From Shewanella waksmanii ATCC BAA-643 (GTDB taxonomy: Bacteria; Pseudomonadota; Gammaproteobacteria; Enterobacterales; Shewanellaceae): a stretch of DNA of 64,000 nt. Shown one piece after another: positions 34,842 through 45,125 of this stretch. The notes beneath the pieces are model-generated. The model had not been told where the DNA came from. It saw only the letters and a list, made by a program, of their open reading frames with translations, and made no database searches. Location: NCBI RefSeq assembly GCF_000518805.1, contig NZ_JAEH01000001.1, positions 1-64,000 on the forward strand, read 5' to 3'. The position numbers were made by a program, and so were the translations under genes. Each line of letters opens with the position of its first letter. Positions within the stretch are counted from its first letter, which is position 1.

Positions 34842-36807
34842 CTAGAAGCGGTAGCTCGCCGTTAGACGCAAAGCACGGCCTGTTCCAGCATAATAGCCGT
34901 TACCCCAGCTGCTGTAGTACCCTGCACTGACATATTGCTCATCAAACAAGTTATCTACGCGTAAGCTCGCTAACCAATCATTCTTGGTGTAGTTAATGGC
35001 AATATTGGTCAGGTAATAAGCATCTAGCTTAGGATCGACATTGCCGTTATCCCCTTCAATAAAGCGCTCACCGGTGTACACAAGTTCAGTAAATACCTGC
35101 CAATTTTCGTTTGCATCTATGCTAAAGAAGCCACGACCAGAATGCTCAGCCACCCAAGACAATTTATTGCCTTTATTCACACCTTCTGTGAATTCAGCAT
35201 CAATATAGTTGTATTCAATGCCTAACAAAATCTGGCTAGTAAGCTGCCAATCCCAATCGATGCTAGCACCTAAACGAGATGAAGCGTCAGCATTGACGTT
35301 AGCCCCAGGAAAGCTGCCACCATCAGGGGTTTCTGCACTTGGGTCGAACACAATTTCATCTTCTAAGTCGAGCTGATAAGCGCTGATACGCACGGTATGT
35401 TGCTCAGGAGTCCAGTCCCAACCCGCTTCGTACGAACGACCTGTTTGCGGTTTCAATCCAATCACACCTGGTGAGGTGTAAGCTTGCTCATCCACTTTGG
35501 CAAAACGGAAGTTGTCATCGGCACGAATATACAGACGGTGATTGCTACTCGGGCGATAGTTTAAGCCAAGCTCAAACGCATGAGCGTCTTGGTCTAAATC
35601 GACTCCCTGAGGGTAGACCGCACCATCAACAAGCTCATCGCTCACTTCCGCATAACGACCACCGACAACATAACTGACACTGGTGGTTAACGGCACAGTC
35701 GCTTGCGCATAGGCGCTGGCAACTTTCTGCACATTGCTGCGTCCCCAGCTGAACTCTGATTCACCACGGCTTAAATCAATACCAGTCACAATATTCAGAT
35801 CGCCTTTTGCCGTTTCGTAAGTCGCCACGGCTTTGGGCAATACTTCTAACATAGAGCGATTGTTTTTACCTGGGCTACCCCAGCTAACTGACGTCACTTT
35901 GGTGTCTGTGTAATTGGCGTCCAAGCCAAGCTTCCACGCATCGCTGATCTGGTAATGGTAACCAGAGCGAACGGCGGTGGTCATTTCATGTTGATAATCG
36001 TCTTTGTTAAATGGATTAGCCTGACGAGGATCATCTTCAATTTGATCTAATGTCAATGAACCCGCTAATTCACGATCGTTATCGTAGTAACTGGTTTCAA
36101 CAAAGAAATCATCGTTATCGCCTTGATACTGCAAACGGCCTAAAATCGATGAAGTCTCATTGGCATTATGTTCGCGGTAATTGTCACCTTGGTTGTAACT
36201 GGCAGCGGCGTAGTATCGCCAAGTGTCATTAATCGCACCTGCAACGTCAGCTTTGGCTTCATAAGTATTAAAACTACCGCCAGACAGTTGCAGTGTGCCC
36301 CCCGGTCGCATTTGGGGTTTTGGTGATAATGTTAATCACACCACCAACAGCTTGGTCACCGTAAAGTACGCCCGCACTGCCTGATAGCAGCTCAACGCGC
36401 TCTATCTGATGCAACGGAATAGCATTAATGCTTGGCGCTGCAATATCAATATTATTCAAGCGACGACCATCAACCAAAATCAAGGTGTTGTTCGCAGCTT
36501 GGCTAGCACTGAAGCCACGCATAGAAAATACTGCACCTGAATTTGAATCTGAGATTTGAATGCCACTTTGACCACGCAATACTTCAGTCAAGGAGGTCGC
36601 ACCGCTCATTTCAATGGCTGCAGCGTCAATAACATTCACGTTGGCGGCGATATTCATCGGGCTATTTTCACTACGACCAATGACGGTAATCGTCTCATCA
36701 ATAGTGGCAGACTCGGCCTCAGCCGCAAACGTAGACATTGAAATACTGGCAGAAGATGCCAAGATGCCGGTTAACAACACGGCTATTTTAGTTGGTTTAG
36801 TACCCAT
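34842..36807 (-). pseudogene. btuB: TonB-dependent vitamin B12 receptor, frameshifted
   Basis: The N-terminal part (36807 to 36274) has a signal peptide, a TonB-box-like DETITVIG and a plug domain ending GGVINIITKTPNATGG. The rest (to 34842) is a 22-strand-type barrel ending LRLTASYRF, with a terminal aromatic. The reading frame breaks in a run of six G (C on the given strand, 36298-36303). With five G the two parts join as PNATGGTLQLSGGSFNTYEA, a normal TonB-receptor sequence of about 650 residues. A cobalamin riboswitch lies upstream, so it is most likely BtuB. The start with AAAGG at 36807 is preferred to an ATG at 36858. It could be a sequencing error, a phase-variable tract or a true pseudogene. 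Confidence 0.85.
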
Positions 36808-36934
36808 TTTACCTTTAACTCCTGAAAGGAAAACGGGGCAAAAATTGTCACGAATCAAGTGCTAACAGATCGCCTTACTCTTGCTACTTAACATCGCATT
36901 CTGAGATCTGCCCGCCGAAATCTCAAAATCATCT

Positions 36935-37080
36935 TTAGGGCCGGTCTCCGGACTTAGGTGACACCTTAGTAAAAACAACTAAGGGTTACTTTACCGTTGC
37001 GGGGGCAGTGCCAGATTCTCACTGGCTTCCCGATTATCTTTGCTGCAAATGTCTGAAGCGAAAGCACCACGAAAGATTGA
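36935..37080 (-). promoter_or_regulatory. Cobalamin riboswitch
   Basis: On the minus strand the conserved core is clear: GGGAAGCCAGTGAGAATC, then GGCACTGCCCCCGCAACGG, and AGTCCGGAGACCGGCC. This is the B12-box and flanking stems of the cobalamin aptamer. It ends about 130 bases before the btuB start, so B12 should repress btuB expression. Outer boundaries are approximate. Confidence 0.93.
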
Positions 37081-37213
37081 CTTAAATCATTAACTTGTTG
37101 CTCAATTAGTTCGCCTAATGATTGCATGCTTGTTGCTAGGCACTAATTGCGGGCGCAATTATAGATGTCTATACGTATAAAAGTCTATTGCTCATTCAAC
37201 TTACATATAACAA

Positions 37214-37849
37214 TTACTTAAACACAGTGCCGCCAGTAATCGCTTTATCGGGCGCTTGAATCGCCTTAGCAATATCTACCGACACGCTACCGACCCCTCT
37301 GGCACTATGGTGCATCAAATAGAGATGTTGTTGTCCTTGAACGACAGTAAAGTGGCCTATTTCACTGAGGCTCTGCTGACCAAAGCTACCATCTGTACTG
37401 TGATTTAACGGCATTTTGCTACAGGAAAGTAAGGCACTAAATGCGGGTTGGCCGTTAATAACTTGGCTGCCTATTTTGTTGTAGTTCACCTCTCCTTGGC
37501 AGCTGTGTCGATAATTGTCGGCAAAAGTATCGAGAAAAGCTTCAGCATTGATTGAATTGGCTTTATTTTTAAAACTCTGCACACAATATAGCGACGACCA
37601 CTTATTTAAGAATTCATCGTTAGGCACAAATTCAGCGGAAAACATGTCACCGCGATGCTCACTATAAGCTAATCGCCAATTGTGTGGAAAATGAAAACTC
37701 AGCGGATGCTCAAAGACCGCAAGCTCATGTACACGGGGGCTATCTTGTGCTGTTGTGGCGGGTTCCGCTTGCGCAATTGAGATTGCTGCCGCGTTTGAAA
37801 GGGCAAATAAAACGGCTAGGTTAACTACGGACTTAACACCCAAGTTCAT
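37214..37849 (-). CDS. Exported protein of unknown function
   Basis: The 211-residue product has a signal peptide ending SIAQAEP and a mixed alpha/beta domain with four Cys in the mature part (YCVQ, HSCQG, LSCSK). GGAAG precedes the ATG. I do not recognise the family. It diverges from the BlaI-like operon, whose operators lie about 200 bases away. Confidence 0.55.
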   Translation of the reverse strand: MNLGVKSVVNLAVLFALSNAAAISIAQAEPATTAQDSPRVHELAVFEHPLSFHFPHNWRLAYSEHRGDMFSAEFVPNDEFLNKWSSLYCVQSFKNKANSINAEAFLDTFADNYRHSCQGEVNYNKIGSQVINGQPAFSALLSCSKMPLNHSTDGSFGQQSLSEIGHFTVVQGQQHLYLMHHSARGVGSVSVDIAKAIQAPDKAITGGTVFK

Positions 37850-38051
37850 ATCTTTCTTCCTTGTTTGTACACAAGTTTTTAAACTTACTCACTAACAAAT
37901 AGCTCCGCCATTTGTACTAAAAACGAGCGCCCTGTTGTTTAGATCCATTAATCGGTTACTACGAGGGGGTTGCTGGCTAGTTTACTACATATCCGCCAAG
38001 CCGTGCGCACAAGTTGTTAAATAATTTTCAACAAACCGGTTGCATTTAAAA

Positions 38052-38090
38052 ATTACAAATGTAATCTTATGTTCAAATTACAACTGTAAT
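38052..38090. promoter_or_regulatory. Two BlaI-type operators
   Basis: ATTACAAATGTAAT (38052-38065) and ATTACAACTGTAAT (38077-38090) are both perfect-armed dyads of the TACA-N2-TGTA class bound by BlaI/MecI repressors. They are 25 bases apart, just before the repressor gene start at 38103. This implies autorepression of the operon. Confidence 0.85.
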
Positions 38091-38102
38091 CGAAGGCTGA
38101 AA

Positions 38103-38474
38103 ATGCAAGAAATAAGTAATAGTGAATTGGCTGTGCTAAATGTGCTTTGGCACCACTCTCCGCTCAATGCCAGTGAAATTGTCAACGCACTTGCTGCGCA
38201 ACAAATGCATGAAAAAACGGTTAAAACGCTACTCAATCGTTTAGTCAAAAAGCAGGCTATAGGTTTCGAAAAGCAGGGGCGTGCCTACTTATACCAGCCC
38301 CTCATTAATCAAAATGAATACCAAATTAAGCAGAGTAAAACTTTTATTGAGCGCGTGTTTGGCGGCAATTTATCTCCGTTAATTGCTGGTTTTGCCAAAC
38401 ATAATGAGCTCAATGAAAAAGATATCGCCGAGTTAAAATCGGTTATCGAGCAATGGGAAAAGGAGCAAAAGTAA
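38103..38474 (+). CDS. BlaI/MecI-family repressor
   Basis: The 123-residue winged-helix repressor reads ISNSELAVLNVLWHHSPLNASEIVNAL and KTVKTLLNRLVKK, the BlaI DNA-binding domain, followed by a dimerisation tail. I place the start at 38103, after GAAGG; an in-frame ATG at 38040 would read through the operators and is rejected. Relatives are inactivated by cleavage by a membrane peptidase encoded next door, as here. No beta-lactamase gene is nearby, so the inducer is unknown. Confidence 0.88.
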   Translation: MQEISNSELAVLNVLWHHSPLNASEIVNALAAQQMHEKTVKTLLNRLVKKQAIGFEKQGRAYLYQPLINQNEYQIKQSKTFIERVFGGNLSPLIAGFAKHNELNEKDIAELKSVIEQWEKEQK

Positions 38475-39685
38475 TGGCTAACTGGCTGATGGAACAGACT
38501 GTTATTACCACCTTGGCGGCGCTGATACTTTTACTGTGTCACAAACCATTACTCGCTCGATTGGGCGCGCACTACACCTATTTTCTATGGGCTATCATTC
38601 CCATGCTGCTGTTATGTTCAGGGCTGCAAAGCTACCTACCCAATATAGGCCTAGCTGAGCAACCACTTACCATGCAGTACTACCGAGTATTTGCCAGTGA
38701 AACCCTCGCGCTATCAAGCAGTTTATGGTCTCACCTTTACTTGCCCTATCTGTACCTATTGGGAGTCGGCTATTTATTGGCGAAAATGGTTTACCAGCAC
38801 CACCAAGCCCTATCACTATCGCTTTATGCCCAACGATTGGATATTCCCAGCTCGCCTATCGATGTGGCACAAGTTAGCGGTATTCACTCGCCGATGTTAG
38901 TGGGTATTTTCAAGCCACGTATTCTTGTCCCAGTCGACTTCCTAACCCTGAGCCATGAACAGCAACAAGCGATACTGGCACACGAGATTTATCACTATCG
39001 TCGTGGCGACCACATTGCTAACCCGATTGCCTTTATCATTAGTGCCATATTTTGGTTCAATCCTTTGATGTGGTTAGCTCACCAACGTTTTCGCCATGAT
39101 CAAGAATTAGCCTGTGATGCCTACATAACAGGTGATATGGATCATAGCCAAAAGATTGCCTATAGCCGCGCGTTATTGGCCTACTCGCAACATGCGCCAT
39201 CTAGCATGTTACACACCCACTATGGAGATAAAAACATCTTAAAAGAGAGGATATTACAGATGAAAAAAGTACATGGAAATAACCCACTTGCGATACTTAG
39301 CCTAACCGTACTGATGGGGCTTAGCAGTATTGCTATTAATCAACAAGCTCTAGCGGGCAATCTAGGCGACAAGCAGGCCACTAAACAAGATGTCATTTAC
39401 CCTGTCGTGCGTATCGAGCCTAAGTACCCGGTTGAAGCGGTCAATAGCAACCTCAACGGTTATGTGCAACTTCAGTTCGATATTAGTGCCCAAGGTAAAG
39501 TCGATAATGTCGCCGTGATTAAATCGTCTCCTCAAGGCGTGTTTGACCAATCAGCCATCGATGCACTTGAGCAGTGGGTCTATGAAAAGTCAGCTAATGG
39601 TGCCAAAGCGAGTAAAGTACAGCTCGACTTTGTTATGCATGAGCCTGCCGCCAATGTGGAGCGAATCAAAGTCACTAGTCATTAG
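38474..39685 (+). CDS. BlaR1-like M56 peptidase fused to TonB C-terminal domain
   Basis: The ATG at 38474 overlaps the repressor stop (TAATG) and has AGGAG upstream; a more leftward ATG at 38453 is less likely. The 403-residue protein has several membrane helices, a zinc motif HEIYH (His170, Glu171, His174) within LAHEIYHYRRGDHIANP, and from about 305 a TonB_C domain (VRIEPKYPVEAVNS to IDALEQWVYEKS). The penicillin-sensor domain of BlaR1 is absent, so it senses something else. The TonB domain may transmit or receive an envelope signal. Confidence 0.85.
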   Translation: MANWLMEQTVITTLAALILLLCHKPLLARLGAHYTYFLWAIIPMLLLCSGLQSYLPNIGLAEQPLTMQYYRVFASETLALSSSLWSHLYLPYLYLLGVGYLLAKMVYQHHQALSLSLYAQRLDIPSSPIDVAQVSGIHSPMLVGIFKPRILVPVDFLTLSHEQQQAILAHEIYHYRRGDHIANPIAFIISAIFWFNPLMWLAHQRFRHDQELACDAYITGDMDHSQKIAYSRALLAYSQHAPSSMLHTHYGDKNILKERILQMKKVHGNNPLAILSLTVLMGLSSIAINQQALAGNLGDKQATKQDVIYPVVRIEPKYPVEAVNSNLNGYVQLQFDISAQGKVDNVAVIKSSPQGVFDQSAIDALEQWVYEKSANGAKASKVQLDFVMHEPAANVERIKVTSH

Positions 39686-39945
39686 TCGCCGTTCACTGAG
39701 CATTGATTAACTCATTGGGTTTAGCTTGATCACCTAAACCTGATAAACCTAGCGCAATGCTTGGCCAGTCATCGGCTTGATAAAGCCGCCACTAGGAGCC
39801 ATTAAATTAATAATAGAGGCCATGCTAGAAACAGTGAAACGCACGGCCGCTGCCACTATAGCCGCAACTAAGCCAGCTTATACTGCCTACCCCCTAATAT
39901 TATCAGCTGGAACGACGACAGAATTCATCGTTAACGCTCCCTCTG

Positions 39946-39992
39946 CAATTGTAAATTCCCAACATTTACAATTGAGAATGATTTTCATTTAA
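39946..39992. promoter_or_regulatory. Dyad and Fur-box-like site upstream of azurin
   Basis: CAATTGTAAAT and ATTTACAATTG are 11-base arms around a 7-base spacer (39946-39974). They directly adjoin GAGAATGATTTTCATTTAA (39974-39992), which matches much of the Fur consensus GATAATGATAATCATTATC. The azurin ATG is 67 bases further. The rest of the 39686-40058 gap shows only a degraded open frame that I do not accept as a gene. Confidence 0.6.
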
Positions 39993-40058
39993 TAAAGTTT
40001 CCCCTATGCTGCCTGTGATCTTGGCTTACACGCCAGCAACAACAATAAGGGGCAGAAA

Positions 40059-40544
40059 ATGTCATCAAAACTCAACAACAAACTATCGCAGTGGATTAAA
40101 CGCATCATCAACTTAAGCCTAGTGAGTCTACTTTACAGTGGCCACGCCTACGCCAATGAATGCGACATTAGCTTAACAGCAAATGATGCTATGCAATTTA
40201 GCGCCAAAACCCTCAGTGTGCCGGCCAGCTGTACCGATGTCACACTAACATTGATCCATGACGGTAAGTTACCCAAAACCGCGATGGGCCATAATTGGGT
40301 GCTGACTCAAGCGGCTGATATGCAAGCAGTGGCAAACGATGGGATGGCTGCCGGCGCCGCTAACCATTACGTCAAACCTGACGATAGCCGAGTGATTGCA
40401 CATACAGAAATTATCGGTGGTGGTGGCAGCACTAGCATCAGCTTTAGTACCCAAGGTATGACAGCTGGTAGCAGCTATAAGTTTTTCTGCTCCTTCCCTG
40501 GCCATTGGGCCATTATGCAAGGTGACTTTAGCATAACGGAATAA
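40059..40544 (+). CDS. azu: Azurin (type 1 blue copper protein)
   Basis: The 161-residue precursor has a long signal peptide ending HAYANE and a cupredoxin domain. Copper ligands are recognisable as the His of GHNWVL, the Cys of FFCSFPGHWAIMQG, the following His and the Met. Azurin carries electrons in the periplasm between cytochromes and terminal reductases. AAGGGG precedes the ATG. A Fur-box-like site upstream suggests iron control. Confidence 0.93.
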   Translation: MSSKLNNKLSQWIKRIINLSLVSLLYSGHAYANECDISLTANDAMQFSAKTLSVPASCTDVTLTLIHDGKLPKTAMGHNWVLTQAADMQAVANDGMAAGAANHYVKPDDSRVIAHTEIIGGGGSTSISFSTQGMTAGSSYKFFCSFPGHWAIMQGDFSITE

Positions 40545-40549
40545 TAAAA

Positions 40550-40571
40550 ATGGCGGGCTTATGCCCGCCAT
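40550..40571. terminator. Bidirectional terminator
   Basis: ATGGCGGGC and GCCCGCCAT form a strong 9-bp stem around TTAT, between azurin and the converging lptG. Flanking A and T are modest. Confidence 0.75.
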
Positions 40572-40604
40572 CACTTTATCAATTGTACCTTAACCATGGC
40601 AACA

Positions 40605-41663
40605 TCAGCGCCGAATATAATAGATGGCTGCAGCACTGAAAATCATCGGCGGCATCATCGCCCCCACCATTGGTGGCAAACCATAAACTAAGGTCATCGG
40701 CCCAAAGATTTCATTACAGATATAAAAGCTAAAGCCGGCCACCACGCCCAGTAGCACCCTAGCCCCCATGGTCACCGTTCGCAGCGGACCGAATACAAAT
40801 GACAATGCCACTAACATCATCACAGCGACTGTCACAGGCTGCATAATCTTGCGCCAAAGCGCCAATTCGTAGCGCCCTGCATCTTGGTTGTTCAAGGCCA
40901 AATAGTCCAAATAACCTAACAAACCTTGTATCGATAAAGCTTCGGGCTTCACTGACACAACACTGAGTTTATCCGGTGTTAAAGTTGACTCCCAACGATA
41001 AATGGTCTGCTCAGTAAGCGAGATACGGTCGTTGACCAGCTGGGTATGGCGTACATTCAGCAGACGCCAATGATCGTTGGCATACACCCCGCGCTCTGCA
41101 TGGACAGTGCTGACTAAGCTTAGGTTGTCATCAAATTCATACAGGGTAACTTGGTGCAGGGTATTAATATTCTCCACTTCGGTAATATGCACAAACAGAT
41201 CACCATCGCGTGCCCAAATACCACGGTTAGACTTAAACAAGCTACCACCGGAAGTTTTTACCGCCCGCAGTTCATTTGCGTGTCTTTCAGCCACTGGAGC
41301 ACCATACTCACCCAGCAACATCACCATCAACATTAATGGGATAGCCGTTTTCATCGCCGACATAGTAATTTGTAGTCGAGACAATCCAGCCGATTGCATT
41401 ACCACCAACTCTGAATTCGATGCCAACATCCCCATGCCAATCAACGCGCCTAATAGCACCGCCATTGGGAAGAACATTTCAATATCACGCGGAATAAGGA
41501 AAAGTACGTAAATGCCGGCATCCATCAATGAATAGGTACCGCGGCCCACTACCCGCAATTGATCAACCCATTTAATAATGCCCGATAGGCCGGTGAGGAT
41601 CAGCAAACACAGCGCAGAGGTGCTAATCAGGGTTCGGGCAATATAGAAGTCTAATATTCTCAT
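40605..41663 (-). CDS. lptG: LPS export permease LptG
   Basis: The 352-residue YjgP/YjgQ-family permease has membrane helices at both ends and a periplasmic beta-jellyroll between (about 110-260). MRILDFYIARTLISTS at the start and the position after lptF identify LptG. It works with LptF and LptB to lift lipopolysaccharide from the inner membrane. ATGA overlap with the lptF stop indicates coupling. Confidence 0.93.
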   Translation of the reverse strand: MRILDFYIARTLISTSALCLLILTGLSGIIKWVDQLRVVGRGTYSLMDAGIYVLFLIPRDIEMFFPMAVLLGALIGMGMLASNSELVVMQSAGLSRLQITMSAMKTAIPLMLMVMLLGEYGAPVAERHANELRAVKTSGGSLFKSNRGIWARDGDLFVHITEVENINTLHQVTLYEFDDNLSLVSTVHAERGVYANDHWRLLNVRHTQLVNDRISLTEQTIYRWESTLTPDKLSVVSVKPEALSIQGLLGYLDYLALNNQDAGRYELALWRKIMQPVTVAVMMLVALSFVFGPLRTVTMGARVLLGVVAGFSFYICNEIFGPMTLVYGLPPMVGAMMPPMIFSAAAIYYIRR

Positions 41664-42772
41664 GCGCAGGCCTTCTTACGCTTAAACAGCCCGGTTAACT
41701 TAGCCCCGGTTGGGCGTTCTTTACCCAACAACAAAACACCAAGAAATAGTGCCGAAGCATGGATCCACCACATACCTAAATAGGCCGGAATCACTTCATC
41801 TTCTAGTGCCTTTCGTCCGGCAACCATTAAACCAAAATAGCCAAGATAGAGCAGTATAGCCGGGAACATTTTGGCAAACTTGCCCTGACGCACGTTGACC
41901 CGCGCCATTGGCACGGCTATCAAGGTCATAAACGGAATCGCCAGCGGAATCGCTAGGCGCCAATGAAACTCAGCCGTCGCTTCAGGCCCTTCTGTTGCCA
42001 TCAGCTGGCTTAAGGGCAGTGCTGACATTTTACGGCTGCGCTCATCGACCTGCTGATCTTTAATCTGCATTTGGTAGCCACCAAACTCGACGATTTGAAA
42101 ATCTAACTGCTGTGGCTTGCCTTGATACTGGGTGCCGTCGGTCAATTTTAAGCGCTGACCGCCAGTGTCATCTTCAACGACACTGCCGCCCTTTGACATG
42201 ACAATATTCACCTCGCCAGATTCATCTTCAGGATCTGGCAGTTGCGCGACAAACACTTTATCAAGGTGATTATCACGGCCAATACGTTCAACAAATAATA
42301 CGGCTCGACCATTAGGACTGGTCTGGAATCGCCCTTGAGTCAGCGCCGCAAGACCGGCTTCCGATTGGGCATGTTCGAGTACTTGGTTCTGCTTTTCTTC
42401 CGCCCAAGGTGCCACAAACAGCGATAAGTAGCCGGTAAACAGCATATTGACGATGGCCAACAGTAATGTCACTCGGGTGATGTACCACTCGCTCACCCCA
42501 ACACCATGAAATACCACCATTTCACTTTCGGCATACATGCGACCATGGGCCATCAAAATGCCTAGAAATAGGCTTAAAGGTACGACGAGTACCGCAAGGT
42601 AAGGCAAATTTAACCCCAGCAGGGTCATCACCAATGAAGCTGGAAACTCGCCGTCAGAGGCGTCTGCGAGTACTCGCACAAAATGTTGGCTAATAAAAAT
42701 AGCTAACAAGACTAAAAGCACGGCTATTTGTGCCTTAAAAACTTCTCGAATCAGGTATCTAAATACAATCAC
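41660..42772 (-). CDS. lptF: LPS export permease LptF
   Basis: The 370-residue first gene of the operon starts at a GTG and reads VFRYLIREVFKAQIAVLLVLL. It has the same helix-jellyroll-helix plan as LptG, with the helix segment AVPMARVNVRQGKFAKMFPA typical of LptF. It is divergent from pepA, the normal gammaproteobacterial arrangement. Confidence 0.93.
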   Translation of the reverse strand: MIVFRYLIREVFKAQIAVLLVLLAIFISQHFVRVLADASDGEFPASLVMTLLGLNLPYLAVLVVPLSLFLGILMAHGRMYAESEMVVFHGVGVSEWYITRVTLLLAIVNMLFTGYLSLFVAPWAEEKQNQVLEHAQSEAGLAALTQGRFQTSPNGRAVLFVERIGRDNHLDKVFVAQLPDPEDESGEVNIVMSKGGSVVEDDTGGQRLKLTDGTQYQGKPQQLDFQIVEFGGYQMQIKDQQVDERSRKMSALPLSQLMATEGPEATAEFHWRLAIPLAIPFMTLIAVPMARVNVRQGKFAKMFPAILLYLGYFGLMVAGRKALEDEVIPAYLGMWWIHASALFLGVLLLGKERPTGAKLTGLFKRKKACA

Positions 42773-42996
42773 AGGTTGGATCCGGTATCTAAAACTTACA
42801 TTTATGCTGGTATCAGCCCAACTTTCATGTAGACTGTCTACTTTTGGTAGTTTTGTAACCAGCCTATAACTAAAAATGGCAAAAAAACACCTGAAAAAAT
42901 TACACTATGGTGTACCAAATTTAGGCCCCTTTTTGGGCACAAGCAGACATTATCTAATAAATAATAAAATTTGTCTTTAAGAATCTAGGAGAGCTC

Positions 42997-44505
42997 ATGG
43001 AGTTTAGCGTAAAGAGCGGCAGCCCGGAAAAGCAACGTTCGGCCTGTATTGTCGTTGGTGTCTATGAACCTAGACGCCTCTCTGGTATTGCTGAGCAGCT
43101 GGATAAGATCAGTGAAGGCTATATCAGCAACTTACTACGCCGCGGGGATTTAGAGGGTAAACCTGGACAGATGCTATTGTTGCATCATGTACCTAACGTC
43201 CTCAGTGAGCGCGTTCTTCTTGTTGGCTGTGGTAAAGAGCGCGAGCTCGATGAACGTCAATACAAGCAGATTATTACCAAGACCATTAACACCTTAAATG
43301 AAACCGGTTCTATGGAAGCAGTGTGCTTCTTAACTGAGTTACATGTTAAAGGTCGTGACACATACTGGAAAGTACGTGAAGCAGTAGAAACAACACAAAG
43401 CAGTTTGTATAGCTTTGATGCCTTAAAAACCCATAAAGGCGAAACACGTCGACCACTGCGCAAGTTGGTCTTTAACGTACCAACACGCCGCGAACTTACT
43501 GTTGGCGAGCGCGCGATTGAGCATGGTAACGCTGTTTCAGCGGGCATGCATTTATGCCGCGATGTTGCCAACATGCCACCCAATATCTGTAATCCAGCTT
43601 ATCTTGCTTCTCAAGCGCGTCAAATTGCAGAAACCAGTGACGAACTGACCGTTTCAACGGTGGGTGAAGAGCAGATGGCTAAACTTGGTATGAACTCATA
43701 CCTTGCCGTAGGCCGTGGTAGTGATAATGAATCTATTATGACTATTATGGAATATAAAGGCGCAATTGACAGTACTGAGAAACCCATTGTTTTAGTTGGT
43801 AAAGGTCTGACGTTTGATTCAGGTGGTATTTCATTGAAACCCGGCGAAGGCATGGATGAGATGAAGTATGACATGGGTGGTGCAGCTGGTGTGATTGGTA
43901 CCATGAAAGCCTTGTGCGAAATGAAGCTGCCTATCAATGTTGTGGGCGTGCTAGCTGGCTGTGAGAACATGCCTTCAAGCAATGCTTACCGTCCAGGTGA
44001 TATTCTTACCACAATGTCAGGTCAAACTGTTGAAGTACTGAATACTGATGCTGAAGGCCGTTTAGTACTATGTGATGCGCTAACTTATGTTGAGCGATTT
44101 GATCCAGAACTTGTGGTTGATACTGCAACACTTACCGGTGCTTGTGTGATTGCACTGGGTAAACATGCTTCAGGCTTGTTCTCTTCTCACAACCCATTAG
44201 CACACGAGTTATTAAACGCTGGTGAGCAAAGTGGTGACCGCGCATGGCGTATGCCTTTGTGGGATGAGTATCAAGAGCATCTTGAAAGCCCATTTGCTGA
44301 CATGACTAACTTAGGTGGTCGTCCAGCGGGATCAATTACTGCTGCATGTTTCCTTTCACGTTTCGCTAAAAAGTACAACTGGGCACATCTCGATGTGGCT
44401 GGTACGGCTTGGAACAGCGGTGCGAAGAAAGGTTCAACCGGCCGTCCTGTGCCGCTACTGACACAGTTCTTGATTAATCGAGCAGGTGTAGAACAAGGCG
44501 AGTAA
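42997..44505 (+). CDS. pepA: Leucyl aminopeptidase PepA
   Basis: The 502-residue cytoplasmic M17 peptidase and Xer-site DNA-binding protein has [27 protein letters not shown] and the signature [14 protein letters not shown]. It starts [15 protein letters not shown] after GGAG and has no signal peptide, in contrast to its exported paralogue at 10369. In E. coli PepA also acts as a regulator and in plasmid dimer resolution. It has its own terminator. Confidence 0.96.
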   Translation: MEFSVKSGSPEKQRSACIVVGVYEPRRLSGIAEQLDKISEGYISNLLRRGDLEGKPGQMLLLHHVPNVLSERVLLVGCGKERELDERQYKQIITKTINTLNETGSMEAVCFLTELHVKGRDTYWKVREAVETTQSSLYSFDALKTHKGETRRPLRKLVFNVPTRRELTVGERAIEHGNAVSAGMHLCRDVANMPPNICNPAYLASQARQIAETSDELTVSTVGEEQMAKLGMNSYLAVGRGSDNESIMTIMEYKGAIDSTEKPIVLVGKGLTFDSGGISLKPGEGMDEMKYDMGGAAGVIGTMKALCEMKLPINVVGVLAGCENMPSSNAYRPGDILTTMSGQTVEVLNTDAEGRLVLCDALTYVERFDPELVVDTATLTGACVIALGKHASGLFSSHNPLAHELLNAGEQSGDRAWRMPLWDEYQEHLESPFADMTNLGGRPAGSITAACFLSRFAKKYNWAHLDVAGTAWNSGAKKGSTGRPVPLLTQFLINRAGVEQGE

Positions 44506-44526
44506 CCCTCTGCCATGTGATGAAAA

Positions 44527-44555
44527 AATGAAGCCCTATGGCTTCATTTTTTTTT
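44527..44555 (+). terminator. Terminator after pepA
   Basis: AATGAAGCC and GGCTTCATT pair around CTAT, followed by a run of nine T: a textbook Rho-independent terminator 22 bases after the pepA stop. Confidence 0.93.
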
Positions 44556-44792
44556 GGCTACGTTTTCGATTTCCGTAACTATCAGCCCAGCGCAGCCCTT
44601 AGCGACAAAGAAGATGAAAACCTGGAGAAGCCTACAACTTTACCGGCTAAGGCGAGCGGCGCGAGGCTGTGCTCAATCACGATATCGACTGCTAAACCTT
44701 AAATTAACCATATTAATATCGAATAGATACTAACTAAGTGTATTCGGTATTTATCCGCATAATAGCCTCAATTTCAACATGAGGGCGCGGAT

Positions 44793-45011
44793 ATGAATTC
44801 ATTTAAACTGATTGCCGTAGCGGCTTTTTTTACCAGTAATCTTCTGGTGTTTTCGCTATTGCACCATTTTACCAGTTTCATCTACCGGTTTTTCAGCCCA
44901 CTCAATAACAGCTGGTACACACTGGCCTATCAAACCGTTATTGCCCATTTGGCATTAGCAGCAATGGCTGCAGCCCTATTGTATAGCTTTCTACGCTATA
45001 TCAGCCGTTAG
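44793..45011 (+). CDS. Small membrane protein, unknown
   Basis: The 72-residue product has two hydrophobic helices (about 5-28 and 44-67) joined by a loop with FSPLNNSWY. A TATTCGGTATT..CATAATA promoter-like stretch and GAGGGCGCGG lie before the ATG. No family recognised. Confidence 0.55.
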   Translation: MNSFKLIAVAAFFTSNLLVFSLLHHFTSFIYRFFSPLNNSWYTLAYQTVIAHLALAAMAAALLYSFLRYISR

Positions 45012-45081
45012 CTTTAGCCCTTGCCAGCGTGGAGTTTAAATGCCGTTAAAAGCGGTTAAAAATCACCGCGATGAGGCATAA

Positions 45082-45109
45082 AAAAAGGACATCAATGGAT
45101 GTCCTTTTT
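45082..45109 (-). terminator. Terminator after the CstA-family gene
   Basis: GGACATC and GATGTCC pair around a 4-base loop, with seven T following on the minus strand and five T on the plus strand. It lies 16 bases after the transporter's stop. Confidence 0.9.
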
Positions 45110-45125
45110 ATCAAATACAACAAAC

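Noticed and set aside
39777..39992. 71-codon frame upstream of azurin
   Set aside because: It crosses the dyad and the Fur-box-like site and has no ribosome site; codons look random.
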